From contig CM060176.1 in the NCBI GenBank assembly GCA_030549775.1, positions 98,943,815 to 99,007,814 of the forward strand: a stretch of DNA of 64,000 nucleotides, written 5' to 3'. The stretch comes from Tamarix chinensis (lineage: Eukaryota > Streptophyta > Magnoliopsida > Caryophyllales > Tamaricaceae). Made by a program: the position numbers and the translations under genes. Below, in pieces: positions 24,494-38,150 of this stretch (position 1 is the first letter of the stretch; each line of letters starts with the position of its first letter). The notes below the pieces were generated by a model that searched no databases, was not told where the DNA came from, and saw only the letters and a program-made list of their open reading frames with translations.

Positions 24494-25017
24494 TCTGGTG
24501 AATCAAGCATGGTTATGTTTAATCATAGTGATGATGGTGGTGACAATAGTACCATCCTTCACAAAAATCCACTTCAATTTATTTATTAACCTAATACATT
24601 TTAATTTTTACTAACAAGAAGGTTTATTAGGTTAATTCATTGATTCCTTCAGTTGAATCGGCTTATCTCATTGAGGAAGGAACAATGAGGAGGTACCCCT
24701 AGACGAAATGGCCATTTTCTTAACCTTCTCTAAAGGGTATCCTATCTCAAATTGAGTTTTGGGAGCTCATTACATGGAAGTTTGGAAATGATTTTGAAGT
24801 TGTCCACGCGTAGAAGGTTTTGAAGGATGAACAACCACTTATTAATAGGCTTGTCATTCATAATCTTCTAATGGTCACTGTAGTCCTTAACAAAGTAGTA
24901 AGGCTAATTTTTCAATCAATAGGAAACATATTTAGGTAAGGAAGTCTACTCCAAAGAACCTAAAATAAGAGCTTTCCTCAATAATAACTTCATCAAGCTA
25001 GCCTTCACCAACAAATT

Positions 25018-25300
25018 CTAGTTCTCCATAAGTCTGTATGTGTCCTATGCGGTTTTCTACCTTGGTAAGATAATTGGAATGTTGGGGTCACTCATTATCA
25101 ATTATATTTTCTAGTTCTCCATAAGATAGTATGTGTCCTATCAAGTGTTCTACCAAGGCAAAGACAACTATAATGTAAGGGTCATCCATTATCAATTATA
25201 TTTTTCTAGTTCTCCATAAGATAGTATGTGTCCTATGTAGTGTTCTACCTATACAAGGATAAGTGGAAAGTTGGGATCATCAATCATCAATAGTATTTTC
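25018..25300 (+). repeat. Three-copy tandem repeat, about 94-base period
   Basis: Units start with CTAGTTCTCCATAAG at about 25018, 25111 and 25206. Each contains TATGTGTCCTAT and TCATTATCAATTATATTTT or a close variant. Copies are diverged at roughly one base in six. Confidence 0.85.
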
Positions 25301-28006
25301 CATGATTTATATTATAAAAAAAATGTTAAAACTTATCTGAAAATACATTAATGATGAAGATGAGTGGCAAGTAATTACACTTTTATTCACTTATTTTATT
25401 TTATTTTTTACTTTAAACACTCAAAGTTAAAGTGCATCATTTCATTGTTAGTTTGGACATGAAACTATGAAATGAAAATGAAAATGCCTTTGCCATGATC
25501 CCCGAATAGGGGTTCTTGTCTAGCCCATTATCCACAATGGATCATAGTGCGATCAAAATGGGGCCATGGGATATCCATGCTTTCAATATTAAAGAATGAA
25601 GATAACATAATAGGTAGAGATGATAATGGATCACATCCGTATCAATTCAGCTATAAACTTAAATTTGGGTTGTACATGAATTCAAATCTAATGAGTCTTA
25701 AAAGTTTAGAATCATATTTAAATTTGATATTATATGCATTGATTGATTTACTAAAACACATTACATAAAGTCAAAGATTAAGAGCTAGGAATTGGGATTA
25801 GGAAACTCATATTCTTTAGTTCATGTGTCATTTATGCTCGTATATATATGCATGTATGAATGTAAGTACATACATAAATGGATTTGGGTCGAGTCTAAAT
25901 AATTGGAGCCAAACCCAACTCGTTTACCAAGACACAAACACAAACCTTGCCAACTGGTTCTAAATACTTCAAACCCAAGATGTTTATAAATTGGTTGAGT
26001 CCAACAAATCTTGAGTCAAGTTCAAGATCCATTATCATTTCTACTAATAGACAATGATGTTGTGATATACTATTTATTTGATTTATTTTCATGAACAAAA
26101 AACAAAAAATAAGTGACAAGAAAATTACCCGTGCAAAAATCCCACTAAATGATGAACAATAGCATAAATATAACACCAAGAGTTCTTAGTAAAAGTGGCT
26201 TTAGTACAAGGTTTCATCATGATTAACCAAGGTTCAGTTCTTGCTTAGGAATGCCTTAACAATACCCACAATTTAGTTTTAAAATACGTATTATTTAGCT
26301 CATTATTTTTTCCTCTACTACCGTCAATCTTGTTAGAATCAAGCTAGATGTTTTTTGCGAGTTATGTACAAGTTGAATACAATTTACCATAAGATACGTG
26401 CAAACTATATGAATTGAGTTGAGTAGAACTTGTATTGCCTTCCATCTAGAAGAGTTCTAGTAGGCGTAAAAGCGCAACTCGTACACAGCTCACAGACAAA
26501 AAGGAAAATTAACACACAGCAGAACTAGATCTCATATAACTTATTTGCAAATTGAATACATAGTTTACACGGTTCGGTGACAACATGCTAGCAATGGAAG
26601 ACAATATGAACAATCTATATAAACGAGCGTGAACAGTGTCCGCGTCCAAAAGCATTTTATTACTAATTTTTGCATTTCATTGAGTAAATAATAATGTCAC
26701 TAACATCAAATACAGTAGATTCCATAAATACTGTGTTGGAATTATGAAAAATAATTATCACCCTTATCAATCACAATCACTATTTAATTATTATCCTAAT
26801 TAATTATATTTATATGCTACTGAGTATTCTCTATATTATTTATTAATTACTAATACCTAAACAAATGCTTAGTCCTACCCTACATTAAAATTTAAAACGC
26901 TAGTTTCCCAACAAATAGATAATTAAATGAGACATCAAACTTAGCTCTCTTATTAAATGTATATTCCTCACCAAATAAACAAATATACTATCTCGTCAAA
27001 ATATAGTAAATAAAATTTAATTATAATAATAAATGAAATATTATTAAAACTAGTTTCATGAAAATATTGATGTAATCTAATCCCGTCTTCATGGGTTAAA
27101 GTTCAATGTAATTTTTATTTAAATATTATTTTCAAATGATGTTCAACAAAAAATATTTGCCTGCATATATTATGTAGTTATATATTATTACTTGTTCTCA
27201 CAAATAAAGGAAATATATATGTGTGTGCGTGTGTCAATATACAATGACTAAAATACTCCGTATGCTTTAAAGCGTTTGGTATTTGTTTTTATTACAAAAT
27301 TACTCTTCCATCGCGTAGGATGCTAATTGTTAAACCAGAATATAGTAATTGTTCTTAATAACAACCAAGTGGGAAACAGTTTAACATAAAATACAAGGAT
27401 ACAAACAAACTTTGGCTTCTAGACTATTAATCAAAACATGCAGTAGAGAATGCTTACAACACCTATTTCCCAGAATCGATATTATATGCATTTGAAAACT
27501 TCTAAGCAGAAAACCCACACAAGATAGCTTCGGCCACAGGCTATGCATGGTGTGTACAATACTCTTCCTCTATAAACGCATAATTTGAAAAGCAACGTTT
27601 CAAAATTCTCTTTTAATAAGTGTTTCTTCCTAATCGAACAATCGGCAAACGACCAGGTCAACGGTACTACGCGAACCAAACTCTAAGCTTGCCACTTTGA
27701 TTGGATTAATCAGAGGCTGATGCGTAGAAGCCAGCCATCTCTTTATTTCAATCAACTTAATTAACACGAATACTGTCTGAGAAACAGATAGGGAGCATTG
27801 CAACCTGGTCAATCAACTTGCACTAAGGTCAAACAAGGACAGTCGACACCAAAAAACTAACATGGTTCTTCTTAAAAGGAAGTGGAAAAGTAACTTAACA
27901 TGGTATCTTAGAATGCAGTTTGGGGGACGGGGAATAATAACAAAAGCAAAGTCCTTTCACAAGAAGATTTTGGAGCCTGGGAGAGGGCGAAAGCGATCGT
28001 ATCACA

Positions 28007-28008
<2 letters not shown>

Positions 28009-28065
<57 letters not shown>
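28009..28065. repeat. (AT)n microsatellite
   Basis: Uninterrupted AT dinucleotides. The 93-codon open frame that crosses it (poly Ile-Tyr) is an artefact. Confidence 0.95.
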
Positions 28066-28068
<3 letters not shown>

Positions 28069-28743
28069 CTTGCAAAAATTTCATGGAGCGTAAAAGAGGG
28101 TGAAAGCAACACTTTTAGCAAGCCAAGTGAAACTGGTAGGTAACAATTCATTGGTACCTGGGAGATGGCGAAAGCGACAATATAACACAACAAATAAAAC
28201 TTTTAGCTTGATGCAATTCAAGTGAGCGAGGCATCCATGTCTACCGGATCTATCATTAAGGTTCGAAACTGTGACCTCAAATTAGCAACTTATTAAGAAG
28301 GGACAATAATACAACAGACATGATATGATACAGATTTTGTTCGCCCATTTGAGTCCACTGTGATGTACTTACCTTATGGGCAGCAGCTTATGACTCCAAG
28401 CAAGCAAATGGAGGAAGGAAAAATGCAAGATCAGCAAAATGAAAGCTTGAAGCCAACAAACTATTTCAGGTCAAAAGTCGTGGAGAGACAAACAGCACGT
28501 AGATGAGCACATTAGCCAGATTTTGTGCCTTGATAAAAGGTGTAATGGACCCGAATATATGCAGCCAATTTTTTACAGAACAAAACTGCAAGCAGAGCTT
28601 GGGAGGTTCGGAACTAACTAGAAACGTAAAACGTAAATTAAGAAATAGGGGTAGACGTGTATTTCAGTGGAAAAAAAAAATAATTGAAGGTATGAATAGA
28701 AAGGGATCCTGATAATTCCGTCGCAAAACAAAAGCACCTGAAC

Positions 28744-31700
28744 CTAGTCAGCCTCCATATCAGAAATAGCTTCACTCAGGACTATTTGAAGTTCCTTCAG
28801 TCTCTGTCTTGTCATAGCAATACAGTCCTGCATGCAAAGTGCTGGCTTTGTTAGTTCCATCATCCATGCCTAAATTAACTAGGAATCAAGTCTCTAGGTC
28901 TGCTGCTGATTATTTTCAGCAATATTAACAATTTATCACCATTCCAAATGAGCTCATACTACTGCTCATTCAGAAAATCATTGCACAAAATCATGAAAAC
29001 GATTGCTAACTTTCTTACCACAGGCAAAATGATAACAGCTTAGACTGCTTTATCTCAAGGTACCAAATGATCTCAATATTGAATAAAGATAATTTAACCA
29101 TTTTGCAAGAAATTTCCTCACCGCATTTTCAATATGCAGATTCCAGGCTTATTTATTATATTAAAAAAAAAAAAAAAGAAGAAGATAAACCCTGCCAAGG
29201 CTGAGTATAATAAACAGGATCCTTTAGAATATAACTATTCAAACTGTCATTCTGGGAATATACCATTTTAAGTGAACAAATAATACATCTTGGATATATC
29301 TTGTGACCCAAAAATAGAAGGTTCACAAGACTGATTTTGAAAATATTTTATTTCATTCATTATAAACTAGATCAAAAAATTATCTTCCTTTTTTAAAATT
29401 AGTAATAATAACTTTTTCACATATTTCTATACAATATTTTCAATATTCTCCAACTTCAATTGCTACCCATAGATTTCATTTTCATTCATTTAGTAGCCCC
29501 AAGGAACCCTCATGAGTACCTTCTTCATCCTCTGTTTTTTTTTAAAAAAAATCCATAAATAAATAAATTCACCAGTGATTTCTCTGGTGGGATCTTATCA
29601 TCTCATAGGAGTGAGATGACTAGATTACACTGCTGCGAACATGAACAAGGAGCACATAATCACAAAATTAGTGTCAAATCAAAAATCCCGCCCAACCCTG
29701 CATCATCTACATTTGCACAACCAGAAGCCCAATGCCATAATAAGATTCTATAGACCCATTTATCCACATACTGGAGTTCCCTTCATTTTTCTTCAACTCC
29801 GTCACCTTGTGACTAAAGCTTCCAAGTTCCAAGCCCAACAATCCATGCCCTCATCCTTCTCACTTACTTTATGGTTATCTCTACCATCACCACCGTTTCC
29901 TCCACCAACCCAAAATTACCACTAATATCACTGCTTCCACTAGTACCACACTACCCTTTTTATTTCCTACCAACTCTTCTCCCAGGAATTCCAGATCATC
30001 ATTGCTGCTAAACAACTGCTTTTTAATTCCTTACATCTTTGCATGACCCTTATACAGGTCCCAATCAATTGAAACTTCTCCATCATAATTTGCAGCTTGA
30101 TTGTGATAATCTTTGACAAGGATGCTGAGATAGATATTGATGAGTTAGGTCACGAGGTTGAACAAGTAGAAATGGGGAATTTGACAGTACAAATGGGCAA
30201 TTAGTGAAGATGGAATGGTGGTGGTGGTAGTGGCAGTGCATGGGGAGTAAGAAGAAATAAAAGAAGTTACATGGGGTATCAAATGAAATCAGAGGAATGA
30301 AATTAAAATATATGAAGTTAAAAAATTCATAAAACAAAAAGGAAAAAAAATATTTAAATCAATGTTTTTTGATAATTATGGCAAATCTTCTACTCTCCGT
30401 CTCTTCCATCCATGATAAGATTCTCCCATGATAACAGTTAAATAGCTGTATTCCCTAAATAACGATTCAAAATTATATTTCATAAACCAACAAAGACAAG
30501 AGAAAATAAAGATCTATAACTCTATCTATTTTGCCCATCGAGGTTTTTTTTTTTTTTCATGTCATTAACGTATAATTGTTTGTCTATGTATCAGACAACT
30601 AATCCATGAACCATGCTGCAAAGCAAGACATGCTGGAGACCAAGCAGGTGCTACTAACACAATAAAAATTATATTGGCAACTCTGCTCTATAGTTGGAGG
30701 CATAATTTAAATTTCTTAAAATTTCTTTTAAAAAAATGAATAACTGATACCAATTTGAAAGTGCATATTTCTATCCCCTTTTAGGGTATATTTCATGTGT
30801 TTTTGACAGTCAACGAGTTTGTAGGGTGTGGTATCCTACCAACTTTTCCTGCCCTACAGGATTAAGACACCTAAGTAAGGGAAAAATAGGAACTTACGTC
30901 CTAAACAACCTAAAATTAGTGTTTTATAACCTAACTATGACTATTTTTGCATTTGGAGAAAATCTTACTTTAGTATTGTTAGGGTGGCTTGCAGGGTGGA
31001 GCAGCATTGCACGACTATGTGATGATCCAGGACAATACATCCTATTGAACAAGCCAGCATTACTCTCCTTCAAATGCCACGGGTACCCTTCATCCTCCTC
31101 TATTCTCCGATTTAACTCTCTCTTCCTTCAGGGTATCACAGGGTTGGAGGATGTTATAGAATGGCCTGACCCTAAAGAGTGACTATAAGGTGAACGATGC
31201 TAAAGGCAAGAAGAACTTACGAGGTAGACGATTCTAGAGGGTGGCCATAGGGTGAAGGACCCTACAGGTTAATTCATAAGGTGGTCGAAGTGTGCAGCAC
31301 AGAACTGGACAAAAAACAAAAACGTGTGACAACTAACAAGATTTCTATGGTCCCCCTTGGGGTCCCAAAGGTCAAAGAAAAATTCCCTGCAGCATGCCAT
31401 GTGGACCTAGCCCCCTCCTAACCCTATCTATAAAAGGGATGAGATGAGGAATGAAGGACAGCTCCACCATTCTTATCTGCTGGATATTAGATTAGAATAA
31501 GAGGAAAACGAAGGAAGAAAAGCCATGAAGCATCAAGCCCAAGGTTGAATATGAAGGGCAAGGAGGAAGGAAGATCACTCACCTAGTAGCAGCAGCATCG
31601 AACTTGCAGGGTATATTCTTTCCCATTCTTTTTACTTCTTTCTACTTTTTCCACTGTGATTTAGGGATGTTTCTCAAAATGTGCTGAGTTATTTTGTGGG

Positions 31701-34700
31701 GAGGAGTATGAGGATCCCATGCTTGTATTAACTAGAATGCTATAGTATTGTGTTACGCTCTCAACTAATGGATACTTAATTTTTAGTTTAATGAATGTTT
31801 TATGAGATTATTTCTTGATCAAAAATGACTTCTACCTAATTGAGTGAAGCCTGAGAGGGATAGGCTCAGTGAAAAAGACTCAAATGACATTTAATCCGGC
31901 ATAGAGTTGAGTTAGGGTTATGCATTAACACTAGATATTCACCGCATGACATTGCCAGGGTCCATAATGACGACCTGAGAGTATGCTTTAACCTCAGTGA
32001 AGTCCAGTGAGAGGTTTTGTGTTGATACATTGCATGCTGCAGAATGACAGTGTAATACTCATAGGGTGATTCATGATTACTTTCCCACAACCCTATTTCC
32101 TGTTGCTTTTTGCCCTATCTATCTTATATTATTCTTTATCTAGTAGCAGCATTTGATTTCGTAGTTAGCTTTACCCTATAGTACCAGTTGCTTTTATTTC
32201 TTCATTTTTTCACCCTATCACAATCCAACAGTATCGCACTAACCCACTCTACTTATCACTATATTACTTCCGATGACTGTGTCTACTTGCACATTATGTT
32301 GTGGCCATTTTTCCATCTTTTAGTGCATTGTTTACATAGCCACACATCAATATCTAATAAATGAAATAAAATTTGACAGTAAGCAAACAAACTAACCAGC
32401 ACTGCAGATGTATAAGCCATAACTGGGCCACCTTCCTTGTAAAGAGAAACAAGTTGACCAGATGGATTTAAAACCACAGTTACTGCAGTTTCCATGATTG
32501 ACTCTTCCTCTGCAGTAGGATCTGCTAAAATAAAACTTTTGTGAAGTATGCATGTAAGTGAAAAAGGGATATTACTCAACGTGAGTTTCCTCCTCTCTTT
32601 GTTGACTGCCTCTCTTTCTGACTTGCCTTCCCTTTCTTCATCCGACATGATGAAAACTCTTCCTTCTTCGCTCAAGGAAACAACTGGAATTTGCACTATA
32701 AATAAACAAGAGGAAAGAGTGACCAACAATTGAAGCATGAATAATATCAAGACACTTGATTAACTTAAGATCAAGGGATGGATTCTCAGCACTCCTTTCC
32801 ACCAACATAGAATGACACAGGAAGTTAGGTCATGTGCAGCATGCCAGCATCTTACATTATGTTATATCATTCGCACTCTTTTTTTCACTTTTTCTACTAA
32901 TCCTACTCAAATTACAGAATTTAGAATCACATTGCTGCAGTCAAGAATTTTTCATCTTGACTTAATGCTCCTCAAACAAACACACATGACATGTCTAAGG
33001 GGACATTTGGCAAACATACTTCTAAAACTTGGACAATGCCAGCTGATCTAACGAAAGAACAAGAGCCTTAAGCACTCCTGTTTTATTTTTAGATTAATTA
33101 TATAATTGGACTAGAAAAATGTGACAAATGGCATTTTATTTTATTTCTTTTGAAAAGAGAAAACCAGTCAAGTTATATTGAAAGGATAAGAATGACATTG
33201 TCAAAATGAAATACATAGGACATCTTTTCCTTCTACTATCAAACCCTCACTCCAAATAAAACCTTAGCAGCCAGTCTTCCACCATCACACCAGCACCAGC
33301 AGACAGACTGCTGTAGCAGAAGAGCCAGAAGCCAGTAAAGCACACAGCAGGTGGACATAGAGAAAGAGAGGAAAGGAAACAATTACACATAAGCTGGTAC
33401 ATTAAAAAAAGTGCCAATATTTGAAGCTATGGGCTTTTTCTGCAGGACATTTTGGAGAATAGGAGGTGACAGTGTGTAGCCCAGTTATATCATAATGTCT
33501 GGGAAAACACAAGCCCAAAGCATCATTATAGAGTATGAAGAATTATAATTTAAGCATAAGCTGGCACCAAAAAATATTCAATTGCTTATTACATGCACCA
33601 GTCTATAGTCCAAAGAGACCTAAGGGCATGCTGATTGCACACACTAGCAAACTAACAGTAGTTTTTGACTAAAGCGAGCATGTAGCTGCTACAAGAACGT
33701 TACAACTTACCCATCCAACTTCCACTTCTCATGCAAACGATTAAAATAAGATTAAATGACCAGCACGTGAATCCTGGAGGCAGGTGATCCAGAAACATCA
33801 GGAAGGGAACTACATCAACCAAAATTTATGTGACCAAGCTAAAATATTATCCCTCTAAATCAATGATGGGCTTCAGAAGAATCGTTATTTCCTACCAGAA
33901 TCAGACAGATTTAACAATAATAAATTGTTGCCAATCCTAGTAAATTCAACACAAGCACAATATTGCATAAAAACATTATGCAAGGGTCAGGAAGCTAAAG
34001 GCCAAATCTAGGGAAATAAGCTATTGCAATAGATGCCATGGACAATTTGGTACTTCCAATATTAGAATAGTACTGAGAAACTTGAAATTGTACATCGACA
34101 AACCCAGACAGAGTACTAACATCACTTGTTTATCAAGTCTAGCATTGGTTTATAAATAAGACATTTATGCTCTTCACTAGGTAGGATAAAATTGTGAAAA
34201 TATGGGAATATCAACTGCTATAGCATTTTCATCACTCTCATATTTGAAAAAACAATTTCTTAACTGATTTTCAGAATTTGCATCCCTTTTGTTGACAATA
34301 GAAGGCAACAGTGTGGCACTGTTGTTTAAAATAAAATAAAATAAAAAGAGGAATTAATAGTATGGATAGACAAAAGGACAATTTCTGCCTATAGTTTTGT
34401 TCAAATTCACTACTACAAAGTTTCAGGGAGATAAGACGCTCCTAATATATCAGTCCATATGGTGCATCTCCAACGGGTATGCTACTTACATCAGTCCTTC
34501 AATTTTCCTATCTAAAGGGATACAGATTATTCAGAAGAACTGGACAGCATTTAAGCTGCCTTTGAAGGCCCCAAAACAAGGCTAGAATGTAACTTGGTAT
34601 TGTTTCTGTCAGCAGCAAAACAGAAGCGCTGTGCAAGGTGCATGCTACATAGCTAAAATATAACAAAAAACTCCACTCAACACAGATCCACACAGCTAAA

Positions 34701-37212
34701 AGTCATAAGAACCAAAGCTGAATGGTTCTATTCAATTAATTAATTTTTCAATTTTTTTGGTTTCTTATGCTCTAAAAAGACCTTCATACAACTTGTATCA
34801 AATTTCGTTGTTTCAGTAACATAATTTAACAGCTACAACTAAAAGAGAATCAATAAGAGTGCATACAAAAAACTTAAGCAGAAAGAAATGCACAACTTAC
34901 AATGAGAAAACGCTGCGACTGCTGCCAGTAATGCAGCATCAAATAGAACACCATCAGCATCCAAGCAATATACATCCTACAAGAATCAAGATAGTGCGAT
35001 GAACAACAAAAAAACAAAAGAGACAGCCATGGAACAGAAAAAGAAAATGGGAAACCCTTTTCAAAGCTCAAGAATTGGAAGTTGCACATGATTTACAAAC
35101 AAAATCAGAATGGTGTCAGGCATGCCATGATGCCAACAATACCCATATTTTTGACATGATAAAAACCCTGAGTGGAAAGAGAGAAAAAGAGGAAAACACA
35201 CACACACACATCTGTGAGCCAAAACCCGTAATCAAAATTGAAGTTGGAAAAGATACCAGGTAAGCCATCCAAGCAGCTTTTCCCTTGACCAAACATAGCT
35301 CCTGGAGATTAATCATTCCAGAACTGCATTTCCAATTTAAGCATCATGTAGAGGGTTGTTAATAAACCTTTATAAGTGACCATTTACAATGGTAGCCTCA
35401 TGACAATAAAGTCAATGCAACCCCAAAAAGAGGCCCATAAAGGCAGTTATGAAGGAGAAAAAAGCAAAAGTATCATCATTGCATAAATAAAAAATAGAGT
35501 GCATCAAAGACTTCAGGTAAAACGGCAAAGTATGCTTGTTCATCCAGGTATCAAAAGACGAGAACTTTCATTGGTCTACGAGTATAGCCATGGGAATGAA
35601 TGGGGAATGCTAACATTGGGAATAAGAGACTACACTCAGTTGAGCAAAAAGCGTGAAGATGAAGAATGTTATAAAAAAATAATAAAAATAAATAAAAATA
35701 CTACACAACTTCAGTAGGTCTCTTTCAAAGTTTGAGTTTAAAGCCACATGTGACAACAAGAAAAGCAACTGAAATACAGAGACATGGAAATTACATAGAA
35801 TAGAAAATTCCTACCTCTAAAGTACAATCATTGAGTGTGACCAGTAAGATGAAAAGATAGGAAGAAGTGACGGGCAATGTTGAACTAAAATTCATCTTAT
35901 CCCTCAGAGTCATCCTGTCTGATGAGTCCAATAGGAGAAAATCATCTATTTAATATTGTACCTTCAGTCCATATTAAACAAAACAGAGGCCAGAAGATGA
36001 GTACAGATGAAGCGGATCAACATGGATCATCTTTTCTCTTTTAATGCAGTCTGTGCTCAGCAAATGAAGAATGTATGATACAGTATTCTTTTGAATTTTT
36101 CTCACAATTCCTCTCTGGGGAGAAACAGAAACAATTTTCCAAATTTTATACAAAGCATATGGGACATAAAAGATTCCTACATATTGAACAACAATGGTTA
36201 AGACCTAGAACATGTTCAGAGACAGCAACAATTATTTAGCGAAGTTCACCATGCACAAAGAAGCCAATGATAATCGTGGCATCTTTTGACAGAAAGAAAA
36301 CAGCATTGATGGACAAACCCAAATTCTGATATTGAAGATATAACTAAAGGTCTCAACTCAAACAAACAGAGCAAGGTCTAAAAAAAATGGAAGAAACTAG
36401 GTAAATAAGATATCCTTTCATGCCTTGAGATAGTGTCAGATAACTGCTTTGATATAACTGATGCCACCTCAGCTGGCCTTCCGGGCCGAACAGTGGACGA
36501 ACATGTAGGAGGCATGTGGAACTCAATAGCTGCAATATAGAGCTGATCAATGTCACATTGAAAACATCATCAACTGACTAGTATAGATCAATACAAGGGA
36601 TAGCAGATAATGAAAACAGTTCACCTAAGTTGCCATCATCTGGTGACTCCACTGCAGGGGTCATGACCTCCAATTTAATTGCAGCTAACATGGTCTGTTC
36701 AAGGATGCACAATAATCAATGGCAACACGATGTTTATCCAATGTAATATACAATACCATTCCAGCACCGGATTCCACAAAAGTTCAGACAAACAGACAAT
36801 AAACAGACTGCATATATCCATATTCTTATGAAATCACAAAGAAACACAAGCGTGGCTACATACACTAGAGATGATGATTGACACTTACAGTGCAACCAAT
36901 CTTTGCGAGTGCTGAACCATTAGCAGATGAAACAGCCCCTGAAAGGTGAAACTCCAATCAGGCATGGGGGTGATAGTAAAAATTCATTGGAGGAATGAAA
37001 AGTAGGCGTGGGAAATAATGATACGATAAACAAATTAAACCAAACAAACCAAGAGCTAATGTAGTTTCTCTGGCTTGGTGGAGAGGTCTTGCATCTGGGC
37101 GTATAGATTCAGTAAGATGGCGTTCAAAATATTGCAGAGGAAATAGACGCCTAAAGGCCTCTACATCCATTTCTGTTGACAAATCCCCAGAACCATTAGA
37201 TGAACCCATCAC
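28744..37212 (-). CDS. RRP43: Exosome complex subunit RRP43 (RNase PH family), 8 coding exons
   Basis: Exons (minus strand): 37212-37050, 36938-36889, 36694-36625, 36529-36424, 35323-35257, 34976-34901, 32695-32397, 28827-28744. They total 915 nt, giving 304 residues and TAG at 28746-28744. Exon junctions keep frame throughout. The product starts MMGSSNGSGDLSTEMDVEAF and carries family hallmarks in order: RRLFP and RPDARP (N-terminal), SALAKIG, EFHMPP, RPGRPAE, GKAAWMAYL, DADGVLFDAALLAAVAAF (RNase PH domain 1), then LTLSNIPFSLTCI and DPTAEEES (domain 2), and a helical C-terminus ending EAISDMEAD. Length matches plant RRP43 (about 300). Family knowledge: RRP43 is a ring subunit of the RNA exosome, which binds RNA and degrades or processes it 3' to 5' in nucleus and cytoplasm; this subunit itself lacks catalytic residues. 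Two Met codons at the start are both possible initiators. No frameshift or stop is present, so the gene looks intact. Confidence 0.96.
28828..32396 (-). other. RRP43 intron 7 (3.6 kb), GT-AG
   Basis: Donor CTG|GTTAGT at 32397/32396 and acceptor TTTGCATGCAG before exon 8. It is the longest intron and holds an LTR-like insertion at about 30785-32275. No other gene is visible in it on either strand; the open frames at 29641-29925 and 30826-31182 show no domain. Confidence 0.85.
30785..32275 (+). mobile_element. Probable solo LTR or LTR fragment inside RRP43 intron 7
   Basis: This block is more GC-rich than the surrounding intron. It repeats words such as AGGGTGTGG, CCCTACAGG and GCAGGGT. It contains a promoter-like CTATCTATAAAAGGGATGAG at about 31425-31444, followed by a purine-rich leader, as LTRs do. 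I cannot fix its ends: no convincing 5-bp duplication or TG...CA pair was found. It lies in antisense orientation to the gene if the TATA box is used. Confidence 0.35.
35324..36423 (-). other. RRP43 intron 4 with GC-AG borders
   Basis: Exon 4 ends TCTCAAG and the intron begins GCATGA; it ends AAATGCAG before TTCTGG. This joins ISS-GMINL in frame, exactly where RRP43 proteins align. The nearest downstream GT would add codons that hit a stop, so the GC donor is the only frame-preserving choice. All other introns of the gene are GT-AG. Confidence 0.85.
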
Positions 37213-38150
37213 TGCTTATCCCTGCAACTGAGCAAGATACTGAAATATGTGAAAAGGTTATCACTAAACTAAACTACAGATATTGACCAATACAATAGTT
37301 AAAAAGAAAACAAAAGCAGGCATCATCCATGAAGAGAAGAGGGACAGCAGATCCCTCACGATAGCATTAGAAGTAAATCTAAGTTTATCAAAACTGGCCT
37401 TGATTAGAATGTTCCAGGCAGAAGAAAAAGTATGTGGTAACAACAATGCAATAAGTGGCTTCAGTAAACCAACAACTTTACCAAGAATATAGCAGAAATT
37501 AAAGACTTACAGTAGATAAACAGAAATCTAAAAATCAAATTAAGGAATTTATTAAACAACGATGAAAATTAACATATTATTATAAAATTTAAGAAATGAC
37601 AACATACAATTGAATGTTTTATCAACAATAATAGCATCTGACAATATTCTACATTCTCACTCGCAACATCAAACACTCATAGATTAAAAAAATTAATCAA
37701 TTTAACAACTTAACATTTAGCAAAATTAAGTCATCATATACACAATACAGCATCAAACATTGATTCCAACTCGCATCGAGTTTTAGAGTCTCGTTGATAA
37801 TCTATTTAATTATTGTACTAATTAACTGGATAACTAAACATTTTATCACATAATAATACTAATAGAAATAATAAAAACTAAATAACAGATGAAAAAATTT
37901 GCTTTTGGTCAGCAATTGATCACCACAGAGTGAAAGTGATAGAGTAAGGAGAAGCACGAAACCATGAAGAAATTAGGCGGCCAACAAACACCAGAAGAAC
38001 CACCGCGCTACTAATGGAAGCATGGGAAGGCGGAGACAAGCAAAGAGTGATGGCACTAGAAGGACTCGCCGCTTGCTGCTGGTGATGAAGGGATTAAGAA
38101 GCACGGTGCGGTGGTGAATGGAGTGAACTGTGGGTGCGAGTAGCTAAGCT
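37213..38150 (-). promoter_or_regulatory. RRP43 5' leader: probable 5'-UTR intron and first exon
   Basis: Nine bases before the first ATG (through 37221) there is an acceptor-like TTGCAG (minus strand, 37227-37222). Upstream, 37230-37910 is AT-rich and intron-like. 37920-38150 is GC-richer and, read on the minus strand, pyrimidine-rich (TCACTCCATTCACCACCGC, CTTGTCTCCGCCTTCCC), as in plant 5' UTRs. I infer an untranslated first exon there and the promoter just above 38150. The donor and start site cannot be fixed without transcripts. Confidence 0.5.

Larger units (their letters stand above)
24494..28743. other. Intergenic DNA downstream of RRP43
   Basis: No gene recognised on either strand. 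Contents: a three-copy tandem repeat (25018-25300), an AT-rich stretch (26680-27360), an (AT)n microsatellite (28009-28065), and short repeats around it. GTTTACACGGTTCGGTGAC near 26562 resembles words common in copia LTRs but is not enough for a call. The RRP43 3' UTR and poly(A) site should lie in the last few hundred bases before 28744. Confidence 0.5.

Noticed and set aside
27862..28143. 93-codon open frame with Ile-Tyr repeat
   Set aside because: Runs through an (AT)n microsatellite; no start context or homology.
30826..31182. 118-codon open frame inside RRP43 intron 7
   Set aside because: Starts in LTR-like sequence and shows no domain or codon bias.
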